A DNA stretch of 64,000 nt from Lepidurus packardi (GCA_023053545.1 JAKZAN010000112.1:27448-91447), one strand, 5' to 3'. Shown: positions 1-11,950, counted from the stretch's first letter. A program made the numbers and translations. Notes: generated by a model from the letters alone, not told the origin.

Positions 1-1782
1 ACTATTCTGGAGTTCGAGCCTGTATATCTTTTTGAGCTGCTTTATAGAAGCCAGCAGATCCTTCTTGAACCTTTCCACATTTTTCTATGGGGCGTAATCC
101 AGCTTCCAGATGTTGGCATTGTCGTTAATAGCGTCTACAGTTTCCTGCCGAGGAGTGTCTTTCGCGATGCTGGTGAACTGATTCGAGAACAGGGTCGACG
201 ACTCTGACTTAGACTAGCCTGCCTGCATGGCCCATTTAATAGCAGAAATGCTTTTATTTCTGTGCTTGACTTTTTCGAGGAGGTTCTCAATGCGTCCCTC
301 AGTGTGCTGCTTTAGCTTAGGGTAAAAGACGGGGTGCTTTTTGATGTATTTGACGATGCGTTCGAAATGCCAGTCCACCAGTACGAATCTCTCATCTTCC
401 TGGAGCTTCTCATTGGTTTTGTTTTTGGGGCAAAAAAGAATGAGCTTAGAAGAGGAGGCGTGCTTCTACAAGTAGCCAGCCACCTCGTCTTTCTCCTTGT
501 AGCTGCAGATCACGTAAGGGGAGTTGTTTATATCCTTCTAACTGTACTACTAGGCTGATCCGTAAGTGAAAATATGGACCTTCAGCTTGTCCAGCTACTC
601 CTTCACTGGTTGGAATTTTGAAGAGTTGTGGTTTTTGTCAATCACGTCAATGCTTCTGGCCTCCTGCTTCGAGACCCTATACCCGTACAACATATCTTTA
701 ATTTCTTTTCTGAGGCTGACGACCGAAATCGCTGAAGGATCTGCCTTGATGGGAATGACCTTTGCGCGATTCTGGTAGTTGATTTCGAGGAACTTCTTCT
801 CCAGAGAAGAAACATTAGTCTCCTCACAGATGATGGTGACTGCGAAGAAGTAAGGTGCAAAGGTGACTATGGCGTCAAGAGAGTCAAATTTCCTGAATTC
901 GAGTTTCTTGGATTCTAGCAACTTCTTAATCTGATCAACAAGAGGCTAAAGTCCACACGAGTAGAGGAAGACCTTGGAACACGGCACGAGAGGGAGTCTA
1001 AGGTCCGGGACTGAGATGCTGATCTAGTTTGCTATTTCTAGAAAGTTATCCGAAATGAAGTATAGCTCCTCTCCATAGACTTCTTAATGAAGGGAACAAT
1101 GGCAGATGACTCGTGTCAGGGAAGGATTAACTAGTCTCAGGACTTACTCCTGGAATACGTACTCCGTCACAACAAAATACGCAGCTTCCACAGCCAGGGT
1201 TTCAGCAAGTTTGTTAATGCTGTTGCAGCTACTAAAGTTAATGTTGTGGGACTGTAGAAGACTCTAGAGTGCAGCGTAATTACTGGCTTCATTCTCACGG
1301 CGCAACAATACCACATGCTTTGTTGGCTGCCCATTTTCAGCGTCCCCCGAACCTGACGGTGGGTTTTTAATACGTGGCTTCTGCTTCAGAGCAATCTCCA
1401 GCATTTCTTCGAAGTCTCTGCTGACATATACGTAGGGGTATTATGGTTGAACTAGCTGTTATTCTTGTTCTTCTTAGAGTATGAGATGTAGGTTGGGGAG
1501 AAGACCAAGGGCGAGCAACTGGGCAGAGAGGGAGTCAACAAGGCTAGCAGCCACTAAAATCTCGTTTACGAACTAGTGTTCGAAATCTTTGAGAAGGAGT
1601 TATATGGTACGATACTCCTCAAAGTAAATATCCTGTTTTTGTAGGATTTCCTTATATTAGATCTTGTCGTACTTGGAGATGGAGGGGTCTAGGATGAGGA
1701 GGGCATGTATGCGTGGAGCTGCAGGATCTTTTTTGCCTGAAGAAAGAGGAATGCTTGCAGCCCATGACGATGGAGGATTGTT
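1..1782 (-). CDS. Unrecognised protein, open at left edge (partial)
   Basis: With TAA/TAG read as sense, the minus strand is open for 594 codons from 1782 to base 1 and continues beyond the window, so the C-terminus is missing. About a dozen TAA/TAG codons lie in frame and no TGA. The upstream end looks like a splice acceptor: a TACTAAC branch-like motif is followed by a CAG at 1785-1783, so a short 5' exon probably lies between 1784 and 2092, but I could not find its ATG. The protein looks globular, with alternating hydrophobic strands and several segments such as FVLVDWHFERIV that weakly resemble the end of a BRCT domain. That resemblance is not enough to name it. Confidence 0.6.
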
Positions 1783-2092
1783 CTGAGTAATGGAATAGTT
1801 AGTAAGAATAGAATAAAAGACTAGATATTAGGTAGAAATATATCGAAATAATGAGGGAAATATAGAATGTGTGAACTACATTCCATAAAGAGGGGCGACG
1901 AGGATGCCGGTCAATTCTGCTAGGGAAGGTTGTGATGTCTCATCTGTGCTTCTAGTCCTTTCAACTGCACACTCAGCTATCACCTGCAATCTCACCACCT
2001 TACCCGACTAACTTCATACAAAATATCTCCAAAGTTTAGTTTATCAGAATCCATATTAAAAATAATATTGATTTAATACTCCTCAATTCCAA
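1783..2092. other. Divergent intergenic region / probable 5' exon of left-edge gene
   Basis: This AT-rich stretch lies between the minus-strand left-edge gene and the plus-strand RRM gene. It should hold both promoters and the missing first exon of the left-edge gene. I see no recognisable RNA gene or repeat in it. Confidence 0.4.
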
Positions 2093-2527
2093 ATGAGCCA
2101 TTCTGTCATTGTCAACGTGTCCAACATCTCCAACGACGCTTCCGATTAGGAAATCAGAGAGTACCTCAGACTCGTTGGTCCCATGGACTCCTGTGATATT
2201 AACCGCAACGAGCCTCCCAAAGTTAGTGCCCGTGTTGTCTACTATGATATCGAGACAGCCCTCATGGCAGTACGCAACCTCGGTTCATCTGACTTTCGTA
2301 GCAGGAGACTGCAGGTTCGCATTGTGGACGGCATGGACAACTCGCAAGCTGATGTGACAGTCGACGAACAAATCCGAGACTAAATCCTGCGATTGGACCC
2401 AGAGGAGAGAATCCGGTTCTTCAATCTGATGGGAAAGTATGCTAGGACGGAAGGGTCGGAATTCGTGGAGTTCCTGAACAGGCACTCCAAAATCCTAGAC
2501 GCAGTCAACGTAAGTCTTCGCAGATGA
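2093..2527 (+). CDS. Small RRM-domain RNA-binding protein
   Basis: The 144-aa protein starts at the first ATG and ends at TGA 2525-2527. Residues 3-80 form a single RRM: RNP2-like VIVNVSNI near the start and RNP1-like ARVVYYDIE near residue 47. An in-frame TAG at 2147-2149 falls at an RRM helix-1 position usually acidic (DASD[E]EIREYL). A second half rich in charged residues (EERIRFFNLMGKYA) may be a short helical region. A GTAAGT at 2510 followed by TACTAAC near 2579 resembles an intron start, but splicing there would run the protein into the convergent ASF1 gene, so I keep the unspliced end. The exact role in RNA processing cannot be told from the sequence. Confidence 0.7.
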
Positions 2528-2662
2528 GATGAAATGATATGGCCCCGAGGCTGTCTAATGATGTGATTAAACTATACTAACACCCGAAAGTTATTCAAAT
2601 AAACTCTGGTATTTCCCACCAAAATACATCAATAACTTGCCATATCGACACTCCTTCATAGA

Positions 2663-3345
2663 TCATTGGAAAGAATTCAGTTGGGGCGCGTCTCCCGTCC
2701 CGAACATGCCGTAGCAGTAGCTGCCCTGCCCTGCTTCGTCTAACTTTTGGAAAGCTCCATTCGACTTGGCGAAGGGATCCTCCATCTGCATTGAGCCGGC
2801 CAACGGCACGATGTTCTCGAGGTTGCTGTTCATGGAATTATCGGTATCCCACTGGATCTGTAGTCTTGTGATCCGGGGCTTGTCGCTGAGGATAAACCTT
2901 TGGATTTTGTCCAGCATGACATGTTCAGGGGGATTGGCCAGTAGTTCTTAGTCGACATAGGAGTTGCGAATATAGTAGCCCACACGGAAGAATTATTTGC
3001 TTCGATAGCTCACAGAGATGACGATGGCGGTGACATCTGCAGGTGGAAGGAAATTGTGAGCGAATATTTGGTACCGAAGAGCTCGTCCTTGGGGATGATA
3101 GAATAGTCGGGGGGGTTGCTTTCGGTGGTGAACTGCATGACTCCGGGCTGGAGGGGGCCCATGTCGAAGGTATCTATGACCTGGTCGCGGGTTTCGTCTT
3201 TGGCGGATCCGATGTAGATGAGTTTCCACTCGATGGCGTCGGGTATTTCCTTGAGACACTCGAAGGTGATGTGGAACTTGAAGAGGGAGAGGGAGGGGGC
3301 GGGGTTATTGTCGACGATGACGTTGGTGATGTTGATGACTGACAT
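2663..3345 (-). CDS. ASF1: Histone H3-H4 chaperone ASF1
   Basis: ASF1 hands H3-H4 dimers to CAF-1 and HIR in nucleosome assembly during replication. Exon 1 is 3345-3075 and exon 2 is 3036-2663, with a 38-nt GT..AG intron (3037-3074), giving 214 aa. The N-terminus (MSVINITNVIVDNNPAPSL), the EWKLIYIGSA strand and FFRVGYYIRNSY in exon 2 are the conserved immunoglobulin-like core. The C-terminal 60 residues are non-conserved, as in other ASF1s. In-frame TAA codons at 2995-2993 and 2950-2948 replace two glutamates of the family (qEFiRVGYY and EELrENPP), good evidence for UAR=Glu. The conserved Met at 3345 was preferred over an upstream in-frame start. It is divergent from MCM5, and both are S-phase genes. 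Confidence 0.96.
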
Positions 3346-3914
3346 GATTTTGAAATTTATATTTGGTGCACTATTTTGTGTTTTTTGATGTCGTCTGCTA
3401 ATCCGCACTAGCTCTTAAAATTAACACAGCATGCAGACTCCCAACCTAAATTTCAGAGAATCGCTCCTTTTTTGGAAATACCATTATATTGGGATATCCC
3501 TGTATATTTATATTTGTATTTGTTGCCTCCATAATTTCCCTACGTCCTGTTTTCCTTCCCTTTCTCTCTCTGCATCATGGATATTTGGAGGGGCATCAGA
3601 CTTCTGCACTAGCTTCTCAAAACTTCCACAAACCGTATTCCACACCATTCTTTTCAACCCAGGATTACCCTCTTCCCTTCCTGCCCCCCCCCCACTCCCC
3701 TATGCCTCGCTCCCGCCAGTCCATTGCTTGTATATAATTTGGTGGATTATCTAATTGCTAACATGTGGATTTGACAGAGCAGTCAGTGCCTCTGCCCTGA
3801 GTTATTTATGCGCCAAATAATGCTTAGGCGCTTCTCTACACATAAAAACCCTCCCTCCCTCTAATTCTTATTACACTTAACTTCACTCGATTTCTAATCA
3901 CACTCGCACTTCAA
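3346..3914. promoter_or_regulatory. Shared ASF1/MCM5 divergent promoter region
   Basis: This 569-bp spacer separates two divergently transcribed replication-linked genes. It has pyrimidine tracts near 3670-3700 and an E2F-like octamer at 3810-3817. TTTGAA-type hexamers lie right beside both start codons. No convincing ORF or RNA gene is present. Confidence 0.5.
3810..3817. promoter_or_regulatory. E2F/DP-like site GCGCCAAA
   Basis: GCGCCAAA is the reverse complement of TTTGGCGC, the canonical E2F/DP binding octamer known upstream of MCM and other S-phase genes in animals and plants. It sits 98 bp before the MCM5 ATG, inside the ASF1/MCM5 divergent spacer. The match is exact; function here is inferred. 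Confidence 0.4.
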
Positions 3915-6051
3915 ATGTTCGACAGCAGCACCTACCATTACACTGACCAGAACCTCGTAGCTTCTGAAAGCAACCGCAACGACTTCACCCTCGGCTCCAT
4001 CAAGCAGGCCTTCAAAACACTCATTCACGACTTTGACAGGGAGGCCGTCCGAATCTACCAAAACCAGTTCAACACCAATGCCCAGCGCCTACGCCATTTC
4101 CTGAGTGTCAACCTTGAGGATATCAAGGCTCATGATGAGCAGATGTATGAAATGCTCATAGACAACCCTCTGCAATCGCTTATGTCGATGGAGGAAGCCC
4201 TTACTGAGTACGCAGCCGAAAGGCACCCGAACTCTGATGGAGAAACAGCCAAATGGCAAGTCATGCTGAAGAGTGATAATGTCCCTCGCGCCCTGAGAGA
4301 CATGTCTAGTCATTTGGTTGGCAAGCTGCTGGTTGTTAACGGGATAATCGTGACTGCCACCAAGCCATTCATTAAGGCCACGGTGCTAAAGATCCAGTGC
4401 AAACATTGTGACAACATCGAAAGCATTCCTATGGTTCCAGGGCAGTCACCTATCATCAAGAGAAAGTGTACAGCCAACCCAGCCGCGAAATGTGAAATGG
4501 ATCCTTTCGTAGTGTTGGGAAACAGCGAAGTCGTCGACTGTCAGAGCCTCAAAATCCAGGAAAACCCTGAAGAAATACCTACCGGTGAGATCCCTCGAAG
4601 CGTGATGATCATTGCGGATCGTTTCAACGTCGACAAGTGCATCGCCGGAGATAGGGTGAGGGTCACAGGAATAATGATGGTGGACGACCGCAAAAGTAAA
4701 GGTAACAATGTGCTCAACGTAGGGTACATCTATGTCACCGGCATCGAGAAGGTCAAGGAACGTACTTCGGCAACCTATACACCTCAGGACGAGGAAACCT
4801 TTAAGAAAATGGCTAAAAATAGTCGAGTCTACGAACAAATCTACAAAAGCATTGCTCCTGGTATCTACGGTTCTGAAGACATCAAGAAAGCAATCGCATG
4901 CATGCTCTTCGGCGGCTCACGCAAGAGACTACCCGATAATACAACCCTCAGGGGCGACATTAACATTCTACTCCTCGGAGACCCCTCCACTGCCAAGTCA
5001 CAGTTCTTGAAGTTTGTTGAGCAGACTGCCGCCATCGCTGTCTACACCAGTGGAAAAGGCTCATCAGCTGCTGGTCTCACTGCCAGTATTACAAAAGACC
5101 CGACCACTGGAGAGTTCCAAATTGAAGGGGGTGCTCTCGTGCTCGCTGACGGAGGTATCGTGTGCATTGACGAGTTCGATAAGATGAAACCAGGAGATCG
5201 TGTGGCGATCCACGAAGCCATGGAACAGCAAACAATCAGCGTGGCCAAGGCAGGCATCACAACCAGACTCAACTCTCGAACCTCAGTTTTGGCTGCGGCC
5301 AACCCCATCTTCGGTCGATATGACGATCTCAAACAGATAGCAGACCAGATCGAACTTAAGTCGACAATCCTGTCGCGTTTCGACTGTATCTTCGTGGTGA
5401 GGGATATGAACACTAACGAGAACAATGAAAGAATCGCTACCCATATTCTGGACCTCCACTTAGGCAAGACTTCCAATAAGCAGAATGAAACTGAGTTCCC
5501 CTTCGAGACCCTGAAGAAATTCATCAGTTACGCCAGAAACAAAATCAGTCCTCAGCTTTCTGGCCATGCTTCAGAAAAACTGCAAAACATGTATGTCGAG
5601 GACAGAGAGAAGTCTCGTGCCAACAAATCCATCCCTGTGACCGTCCGACAGTTGGAGGCAGTTATCCGTCTCAGTGAAGTAACATTATGTTTTAATCAAT
5701 CCTGTTTCTGGACTGTAGGCACTAGCAAAAATGAAGCTGAAAACTTAAGTCAGTGCAGCTGATGTCGATGAAGCTCACAGACTTTTCGAAGTCTCTACCC
5801 TAAAGACAATTGATGGTAATCAGTTCGGCCTTGAGATGCCAGGCCACCTGGTGGAGGATGTGAAGAAAATCGAGGAAGCTATCAAGAAGCGAGTGTGTGT
5901 GAACACTGTTGTTTCGTTGTCAGGACTGATAGAAGGATTGATCGATAGTCAATTCTCTGGCTCTCTGGTTTCACATGCTATCAATTCGCTGGTGAAGAGG
6001 GACTAGTTCAAGAGGTGCAGAGGCGACAAGTACATCAGGAGGGAGAAGTGA
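3915..6051 (+). CDS. MCM5: DNA replication licensing factor MCM5
   Basis: MCM5 is a subunit of the MCM2-7 replicative helicase. Exons are 3915-5678 and 5719-6051 with a 40-nt intron, giving 698 aa, a little under the usual 730. Visible features in order are a zinc-binding region (CKHC near residue 158, further cysteines near 182-193), Walker A GDPSTAKS near 355, Walker B CIDEFDK near 417, and the arginine-finger SRFD near 487. The stretch around CMLFGGSRKRLPD matches MCM5 better than other MCMs. Exon 2 carries the C-terminal winged-helix region and includes one TAA and one TAG sense codon before the TGA. The first 1.8 kb has no TAA/TAG in frame, unlike most neighbours. Confidence 0.97.
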
Positions 6052-6218
6052 TGAGGTTTTGTTTGATTATTTTTCGACTATTAAGTATCTGTATTCGGCT
6101 GAATAGTTTTTATGTTTATCTAGATGCTTTTCGCGGCTGAGAACCAAGACAGGGCTGCACAGGAACGCAAAACACACATTTAAACCATATGGCTATCTAC
6201 GATATCTATTATTCACGA

Positions 6219-7350
6219 TCATTTCTTCCCGTAATTCAGGAAGGCCAGTGCTCCCGAAGCATCAGTGAAAGCGAACCTGTTTTGAGTTGTCGGCGAAGAG
6301 TCAACCGAGTAGCACCCTGCCTCTAGGCCCGATACTCGGTGTGTCAGCTCATGACGAGATCCATTATTGGTGTACACACGGACTTCGTTAGTGCCGCAGC
6401 TGCCAGATAGCACCACATTTTTATTCAGCTTCCTAAACAAATCATTGGGGAAGGGATTTACGAGAATTGTGCCGTGTAGAGGTATGCCACTTCTTTTGAA
6501 GTACCCCAAGGTAACGTCTAAAGGAGCTTCCCAGACTCGAAACTCCAGATCTGGAGCTGATCTTTGTTGGTATAGCTGCCCGTCAGTATTCGACCGTCAC
6601 TAAAGTCCAATGCATCTCCTGACAAATGGGGTCCGTAAATGCTTCTCACACTCTTGGCTTCACGTATGTCCCAGACGTGAATCACAGAGTCCCAGCCTCC
6701 CGAGATGAGGGTGTTTTGGTCGATAAACTTCACTGAAAATACTCTGTTGGAGTGGCCTTTACTATTCCACTCTGCCGCTGACAGCGTTGTTTCGACACTC
6801 TTAGTCGTTTAGTCGTAGATTCGCACATTGAAATCCTTGCCTGCAGTCGCAAAGCGGGTTCCGCTCGAATTGTAGTCTAAGCAAAGGATCGAGTTGTTTG
6901 GCTCTGACAGCGAAAAAAGCTTTTTTCCTGAGGGGATATGCCAATGTGTCAACACACCCTCGGAGTTGGTTGTGACCAGAACTTTGGTCTTTGTCTGGGC
7001 TAGAGGTCTCCATCTGCGAGTACATTACGATGCGGTAAGTCATGCTGCCAAATATACCTCATAGCTGTGATTGGAATGGCATCAGGGCATTCAATAGTGG
7101 TGACTATGGTATGATCGGTGAGCGAGACAAGGTGAATTTTGCCATTATTGCATCCCACAGCAAGATGTTAGCTGGTAGAGTCGTGACGGACAATGAACCC
7201 TTCCTCATGAAACTTGAGCATGTCAGCTACCTCGATTTTGGTATTGCCGAAGTCTTAGAGCCTAAGGGAGACAAGTAAAATAGATAGAAGCAGATGGGTT
7301 GCGCAGTTGAGGAGGTTTAAAGGTTACATGAGATGGCTGTTTTTGTTCAT
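6219..7350 (-). CDS. WD40-repeat protein
   Basis: Four exons (7350-7328, 7261-7058, 7013-6462, 6432-6219) are separated by introns of 66, 44 and 29 nt and give 330 aa. At least six WD40 blades are visible, for example ITAMRWRP...VLVTTNSEGVLTHWHIPSG, LCLDYNSSGTRFATAGKD and FSVKFIDQNTLISGGWDS, with WD-type endings (HVWDIRE, RIYDETT). Such a single seven-blade propeller is a scaffold; I cannot assign it to a named complex. In-frame TAA/TAG fit glutamate in blade endings (RIYD[E]TTK, KLL[E]TLPW). The ATG is only 54 bp below the stop of the upstream kinase gene on the same strand. Confidence 0.88.
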
Positions 7351-7404
7351 TCTGAGTGTGTTATTTTGAAAGATGGGAAGGGTATTATAGGGTGGGTTTA
7401 AACT

Positions 7405-9325
7405 TCAATAGCTTAACTTTAAAAGATAGGTCTTTCCCTAAAATATCATCAGGATGCCAAAAATACACCGATGAACTCCTATAATGTTCATAGAGTCTTT
7501 CGACTGCTTCTTTTCTTGATGTCAATTAGACTCATCAAGAACATGCTCTCCTCACACTCTAATGGCTGTTCATTCGTCTCAACGCTTTCGTGCGTTATCT
7601 TGAAAAATTGTTAGATTTGGCTCTACAAAGTCTGCCTGTGTGGTCTATTCAGCCCGTTCAGGATCGACTCTTCGTCCAATTCCGACATCATCTAGTTTAG
7701 ACCTTTGCTTCGAGACTCCTCTATGTCTTCTTTTAGTCGGATAGTGATGATACACTATTTAAGTTTGTGCGTGTAGAGGTTGACAACCTAACCGAGACAC
7801 CCCAACTTGCTGTCTATCAGTTGATTATCTGGTTCTTGTTTGTCAGGGTTTTAAGGATCTTTTTCGCTCAATACGGACTAAATGAGACCAATGATGGATT
7901 TGAGGGCTGTTTTCTCGATATTCTGGCCATGATATTACTTGGCCTTCTCCACGTTAATCACATCTTTCACACTGTCAATCAGGAGTGCCTGTTTCTGCAG
8001 ATAGTAGCGAGACTCTTTGAGTTTGATACTAAACTGCTTGGTCTCCAGGTACTTAAAGACCAGTGGTATCTAGCACAAGGCTTTTAGTTTCTTGGCGTAG
8101 AGTAAGGGGAGCAGGACACTGAGCTAACAGCGATCTCCAAATAATTCTATTATTTTTTTGTTTATCTTCTTGAGAGACGTCAAACCCAGTCTCTTGATCA
8201 GATTATCCAAGTGCTGAGCCAGGCTGTGACTGAAGACACACTCCAGATGGCTATCCAAGACGTCCATAAATTCTTAGGAACTGTCCTTTGAACCAAGGAC
8301 TGGATGCTCTGCGGCGTCGATTGAAATCTCATTACAGAATATGTTCTTCCCAGATTTCAGCCGCTATTTCCCTTGTGCCAGCCAAGTATCCTTCTACACC
8401 AGTTCTTTTAGGAATGGCCTTTTTGCCATTTCCTTCTCTAGGCAAATCGATAAGAAATTCTTGCAAGCATCCGTAACGGTAATCAGACTATTAAAGTTCA
8501 CCTGTTTGTGTCGAACGGCATTGGCTAAATCCTAGATGCCTCCCCCTTCGGCCGGCAAAAAAGGTGGAACACCATACAGCATCTGGTACGTAATGACTCC
8601 CAGGGACCAGGTATCGCAGTTCTAATTGTAGTAGCCCTGTCGATTGATGATTTCCGGAGCCATGGTAATGGGAGTGCCGCAGTATGTTTGCATCAGTTCT
8701 TCTTGAGAGAGTTTGGAAAATCCGAAGTCTGCTAGTTTGACTTCGAAATTCTTATTGATAAGTATGTTGGCGAGTTTTAGGTCCCTATGGACGATTTTCT
8801 GCTTGTGAAGCTGCTGGAGGGCAGAAGCGATGCTGTAGGCGATCATTTGGCAGGTAGGTTACTCGAACATTCCTAACCATAAAATGATGATAAGTAAGGA
8901 TAAGTACCATGTTTCTTGAGGAAATCGCGGAGATCGCCCTGGCTACAGTACTCGAAGACCAGATACCATTTATTTTTGAAGTGGAAATCCTTGTAGAACT
9001 TGATGATGTTGGGATGGTCAGTATTCCTCAGAATTTGTATTTCGTTTCGGACTAGTAGCAGATCCTAGGGTGGTATTCAGGTGAAGCAAATAGATAGAAT
9101 CGTTGGGGGACATAATATCGAAGAAGAGTCAAACTGGGCCTTGAGGCCAGAACAGTCAAGAGAATGGGAAGTGCTTACCGATTCGGCTAGGCTGTGCTTG
9201 ATCTGCTTGAGGGCGTAGATCTGGTTGGTGGCCTGGTGGAGGCACTTGTACACGACTGAGAAAGAGCCTCTGCCGATTTCTTCCAGCACTTTATACTACC
9301 CGACTGTTTCGGTCATCAGACTCAT
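7405..9325 (-). CDS. ULK/ATG1-like serine/threonine protein kinase
   Basis: The N-terminal half is a complete kinase domain: glycine loop EIGRGSFSVVY, YALKQIK lysine, VHRDLKLANIL catalytic loop, DFGFSK, and TYCGTPITMAPEI, a form typical of the ULK/Aurora-like branch. The C-terminal ~300 residues are helical and unrecognised. Exons are 9325-9179, 9064-8908, 8872-7470 and 7437-7405, with introns of 114, 35 and 32 nt, giving 579 aa. The last intron (7438-7469) is an inference: without it the frame stays open to a TGA that overlaps the ATG of the WD40 gene. Two in-frame ATGs (9325 and 9316) are possible starts. More than 15 TAA/TAG sense codons are used. A role in autophagy or cilium motility is possible but not shown. 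Confidence 0.85.
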
Positions 9326-9453
9326 AAACCAAAATGTCTGTAAAAATATTATAACAAAGTCCTGTCGCGCAACGCACTATTTGGGCCCTGGCGCTCGGCC
9401 TATCTATCATAATCATATAACCGGATCGATTCAATATTCCACCAAATCCTGCT

Positions 9454-11770
9454 ATGAGTGTCACCTCGTCTAATAGGTCCCGCTCCGGCATCAGTTCCAT
9501 CGACAACGAGTCCTTCACCTCCGAGGTCGTCCAGCGCTACCTCCTCTTGACTGATGGAGAGCTCCGCAAACTAACCTAGAATTAATGTAACCCATCCGCC
9601 ACATCTTTAACCGTCCTGTAGAAAGACAAACCAAAGAAGTGATCACAGCCAACGACGATGCGGTGGCAGCACTGCGCTCTGAAAACATTAAGGCAACGTT
9701 AGTGAGCCTATGCAAGGCCTAGAAAATTCTATAAGTACCCTCTGCATATTGCAACTAGCTTACTATGCACCGTCTGCCGGTGTTTCCTTCCATTTAACCA
9801 CTCGTTTCCGATAATAACCGCTATTCGCTTCAGTGAGGTCGTACCAGTTTGCAGCTTGTTCAGGTTGGACCATCGACAGAAAACTCATCGTCTGTGTTTT
9901 CCTTAACTACGCTTGCGCCTATCAGAGAGTCTGGGACCTGAAAAGGTGTGCTAAATACCTCGATGCAGTCCTCTATAACGTCGAATCCCAAAACGCCAAC
10001 TAGCCAGAACTACGCAAACTTTTTTCCAAGTCCAAAGCCTCAGAGACCAAGCAAAATAACGTAGATCTCCCAAACCACAGCCCGGAAGAGTACCTAGTAA
10101 TGGGCAGCCTGATCAGAAACAGGTTCCGACTGGTACAACACTGTCTGCAATACTGTGCCGTAAACTCACAGTTGAAGAAACACAACATTTCGCTAGAACA
10201 CTCGAAAAAGGCACTGCTGGTGATGTCTTCCATCATCACAGATTGTCACAGCTACCTCAAATTCAAGTAACAGAAGGACGAGAAGTAGATGCTCCATCAA
10301 AAACTCTATGCGGAACTGATGAAGTACAAGTTGGACCTGTGCACTGAAGATCCCATAGGGTTTGAACGCAAAACCAGAAAGGTAATTTTTACGTGGGACG
10401 AGACCAGCAAAAAATAATTGAAGCAAGAGCCAGAAAAACTCATTCCAAGTACTCTAATCAACCCAGAAAAACAGCAATCCTTTCCCTCACCTCTCAGGGC
10501 GAGTATGAGCGAAGCAAATCCTATCACCGAAGAAGACACTTGGAAGGAAGAAATAAGGATATTTAGTATAACAGATGCCGTTAAAATCGGGTGTTTGACC
10601 TATGATGCCTTCTGCTTGTTGCCCAGTCTGCACAGAGAAATCAGATAATTCCCCAAAAAGTGTTTGTTCTTCAGTATCTGCTTTTATACTATAGCCACAG
10701 AGTTGCGTCTCTTTGAACTCTCCATTTCTCCAAGTCGCGGGACTGACAACACTTCTTCCGAGCTTTTCAAAGTCTCAGAACTCTATCACTTGTCGGCTAT
10801 CCTACTCTACTGCACTTCCATCTCCTAATCCAGCCCCTACATACATCATATCATGAACAACTACAAGATCTATTACCACAAAGACCTGCATGATCCGATT
10901 CCTTAGGAAATTGAAGAAAAGCCTAGTCCTCTAGTTGGGACTATTTTTATCCCTTCTTCACAGATGAAGTCGGAGGAGTACTACAAAACTACCCATCTGA
11001 AGGCGAAAAAGGGAATAACCCATAGCAAACACCACAGCCAGCATTCCCTGGCTTTCCAAGAGCATATCCATACTTTCATAGCTAGCAGCAAGAGGAGCAA
11101 TAGTAGTACGAGTAACTTGTCGACCTCACGCATGTCCAAGCACAAGAAACAGTCATCATGCACCCAGCGAATAGAACCCACTCCAAAGTCAAATCTTAAA
11201 CTAAAAAAATATCAGACTCTTTATACGGAGCAAGATGAATAGCCAACCCGGACCAAAAAGCACAAGAAACAAAAGTCAAGTCGAAACTAGCACCTCGTTA
11301 CGGAGCCTGCCCAAACTACGAGCCGCGAAAGAAATTCGTACCGTTTCATTGAGTCCCAACCAAACAAAAAACCACTTTTGAGTTACCGTATAGGAACTTA
11401 AGCATTCCCATCGAGTTCCGTAGTTAAGCATACTCGATGCAGGCATAGGTCTGAAAGTAACCTCAAAGTTGGAAGCATGTTTCCTGAGAAAAATAAAGTA
11501 GTGGCAATTGTTGCAGAGACTGGGTCTACGAAGAAAAAGAAACCATAAAATCAACTCAACTCCCAGAAAAGACTATAGCATGGGTTCAGGAAGGAGGACG
11601 AGGCGAAGCAACACCGGAGAAGCATGACTCTGCAAAGAGTAGGGAGCGAAAACGGTGTGGCCAGAAAACAGGGAGTGAAGGAGGAAAAAAAGAGTAGAGA
11701 CATAGGAGAGAAGTAAAAAGTGGGGGCGAAGGGTTAAAGGAAGAAGAAGACGGGGAAAAAGATGAAGTGA
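9454..11770 (+). CDS. TPR-like repeat protein with basic C-terminal tail
   Basis: Exons 9454-9586, 9622-9734 and 9848-11770 (introns 35 and 113 nt) give 722 aa. The segment spanning the second intron (LVSLCKAEKILE, then TIDRKLIVCVFLNYACAYQR and CAKYLDAVLYN) has the spacing of tetratricopeptide helices seen in many ciliate proteins. The middle is helical. The last ~250 residues are rich in K, S, H and Q (for example KHKKQ repeated) and probably disordered. I do not recognise a specific family. It is divergent from the ULK-like kinase with a 128-bp gap. The second intron could use an alternative acceptor; the choice shown keeps frame. Confidence 0.72.
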
Positions 11771-11950
11771 TGGGTTGGGTATGAGTGAGTAGGAAGTATG
11801 AAGTAGAAGATCAGGGAGGGTCGGGAATAGGGGATGAGAGGTTTGCTTCCATCGGACACTTATTCTTCATAATCCTTGGTAATAAGATATCCTATCCTTA
11901 TAATCATCAAAAAACAATCACCATTTCTCTTCCTACATCTTCTCCCTACT

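Noticed and set aside
2510-2588. GTAAGT...TACTAAC intron-like stretch at the end of the RRM gene
   Set aside because: The only nearby end is CGAAAG, not YAG, and splicing would extend the protein into the convergent ASF1 gene. A TGA soon after GTAAGT gives a simpler end.
5042-5524. 160-aa minus ORF
   Set aside because: Antisense shadow of the highly conserved MCM5 ATPase domain.
7767-8087. Hydrophobic plus-strand ORF of 106 aa
   Set aside because: It lies wholly antisense to the kinase C-terminal region, whose frame is continuous; the hydrophobicity is a shadow of Lys/Glu/Asp-rich coding on the other strand.
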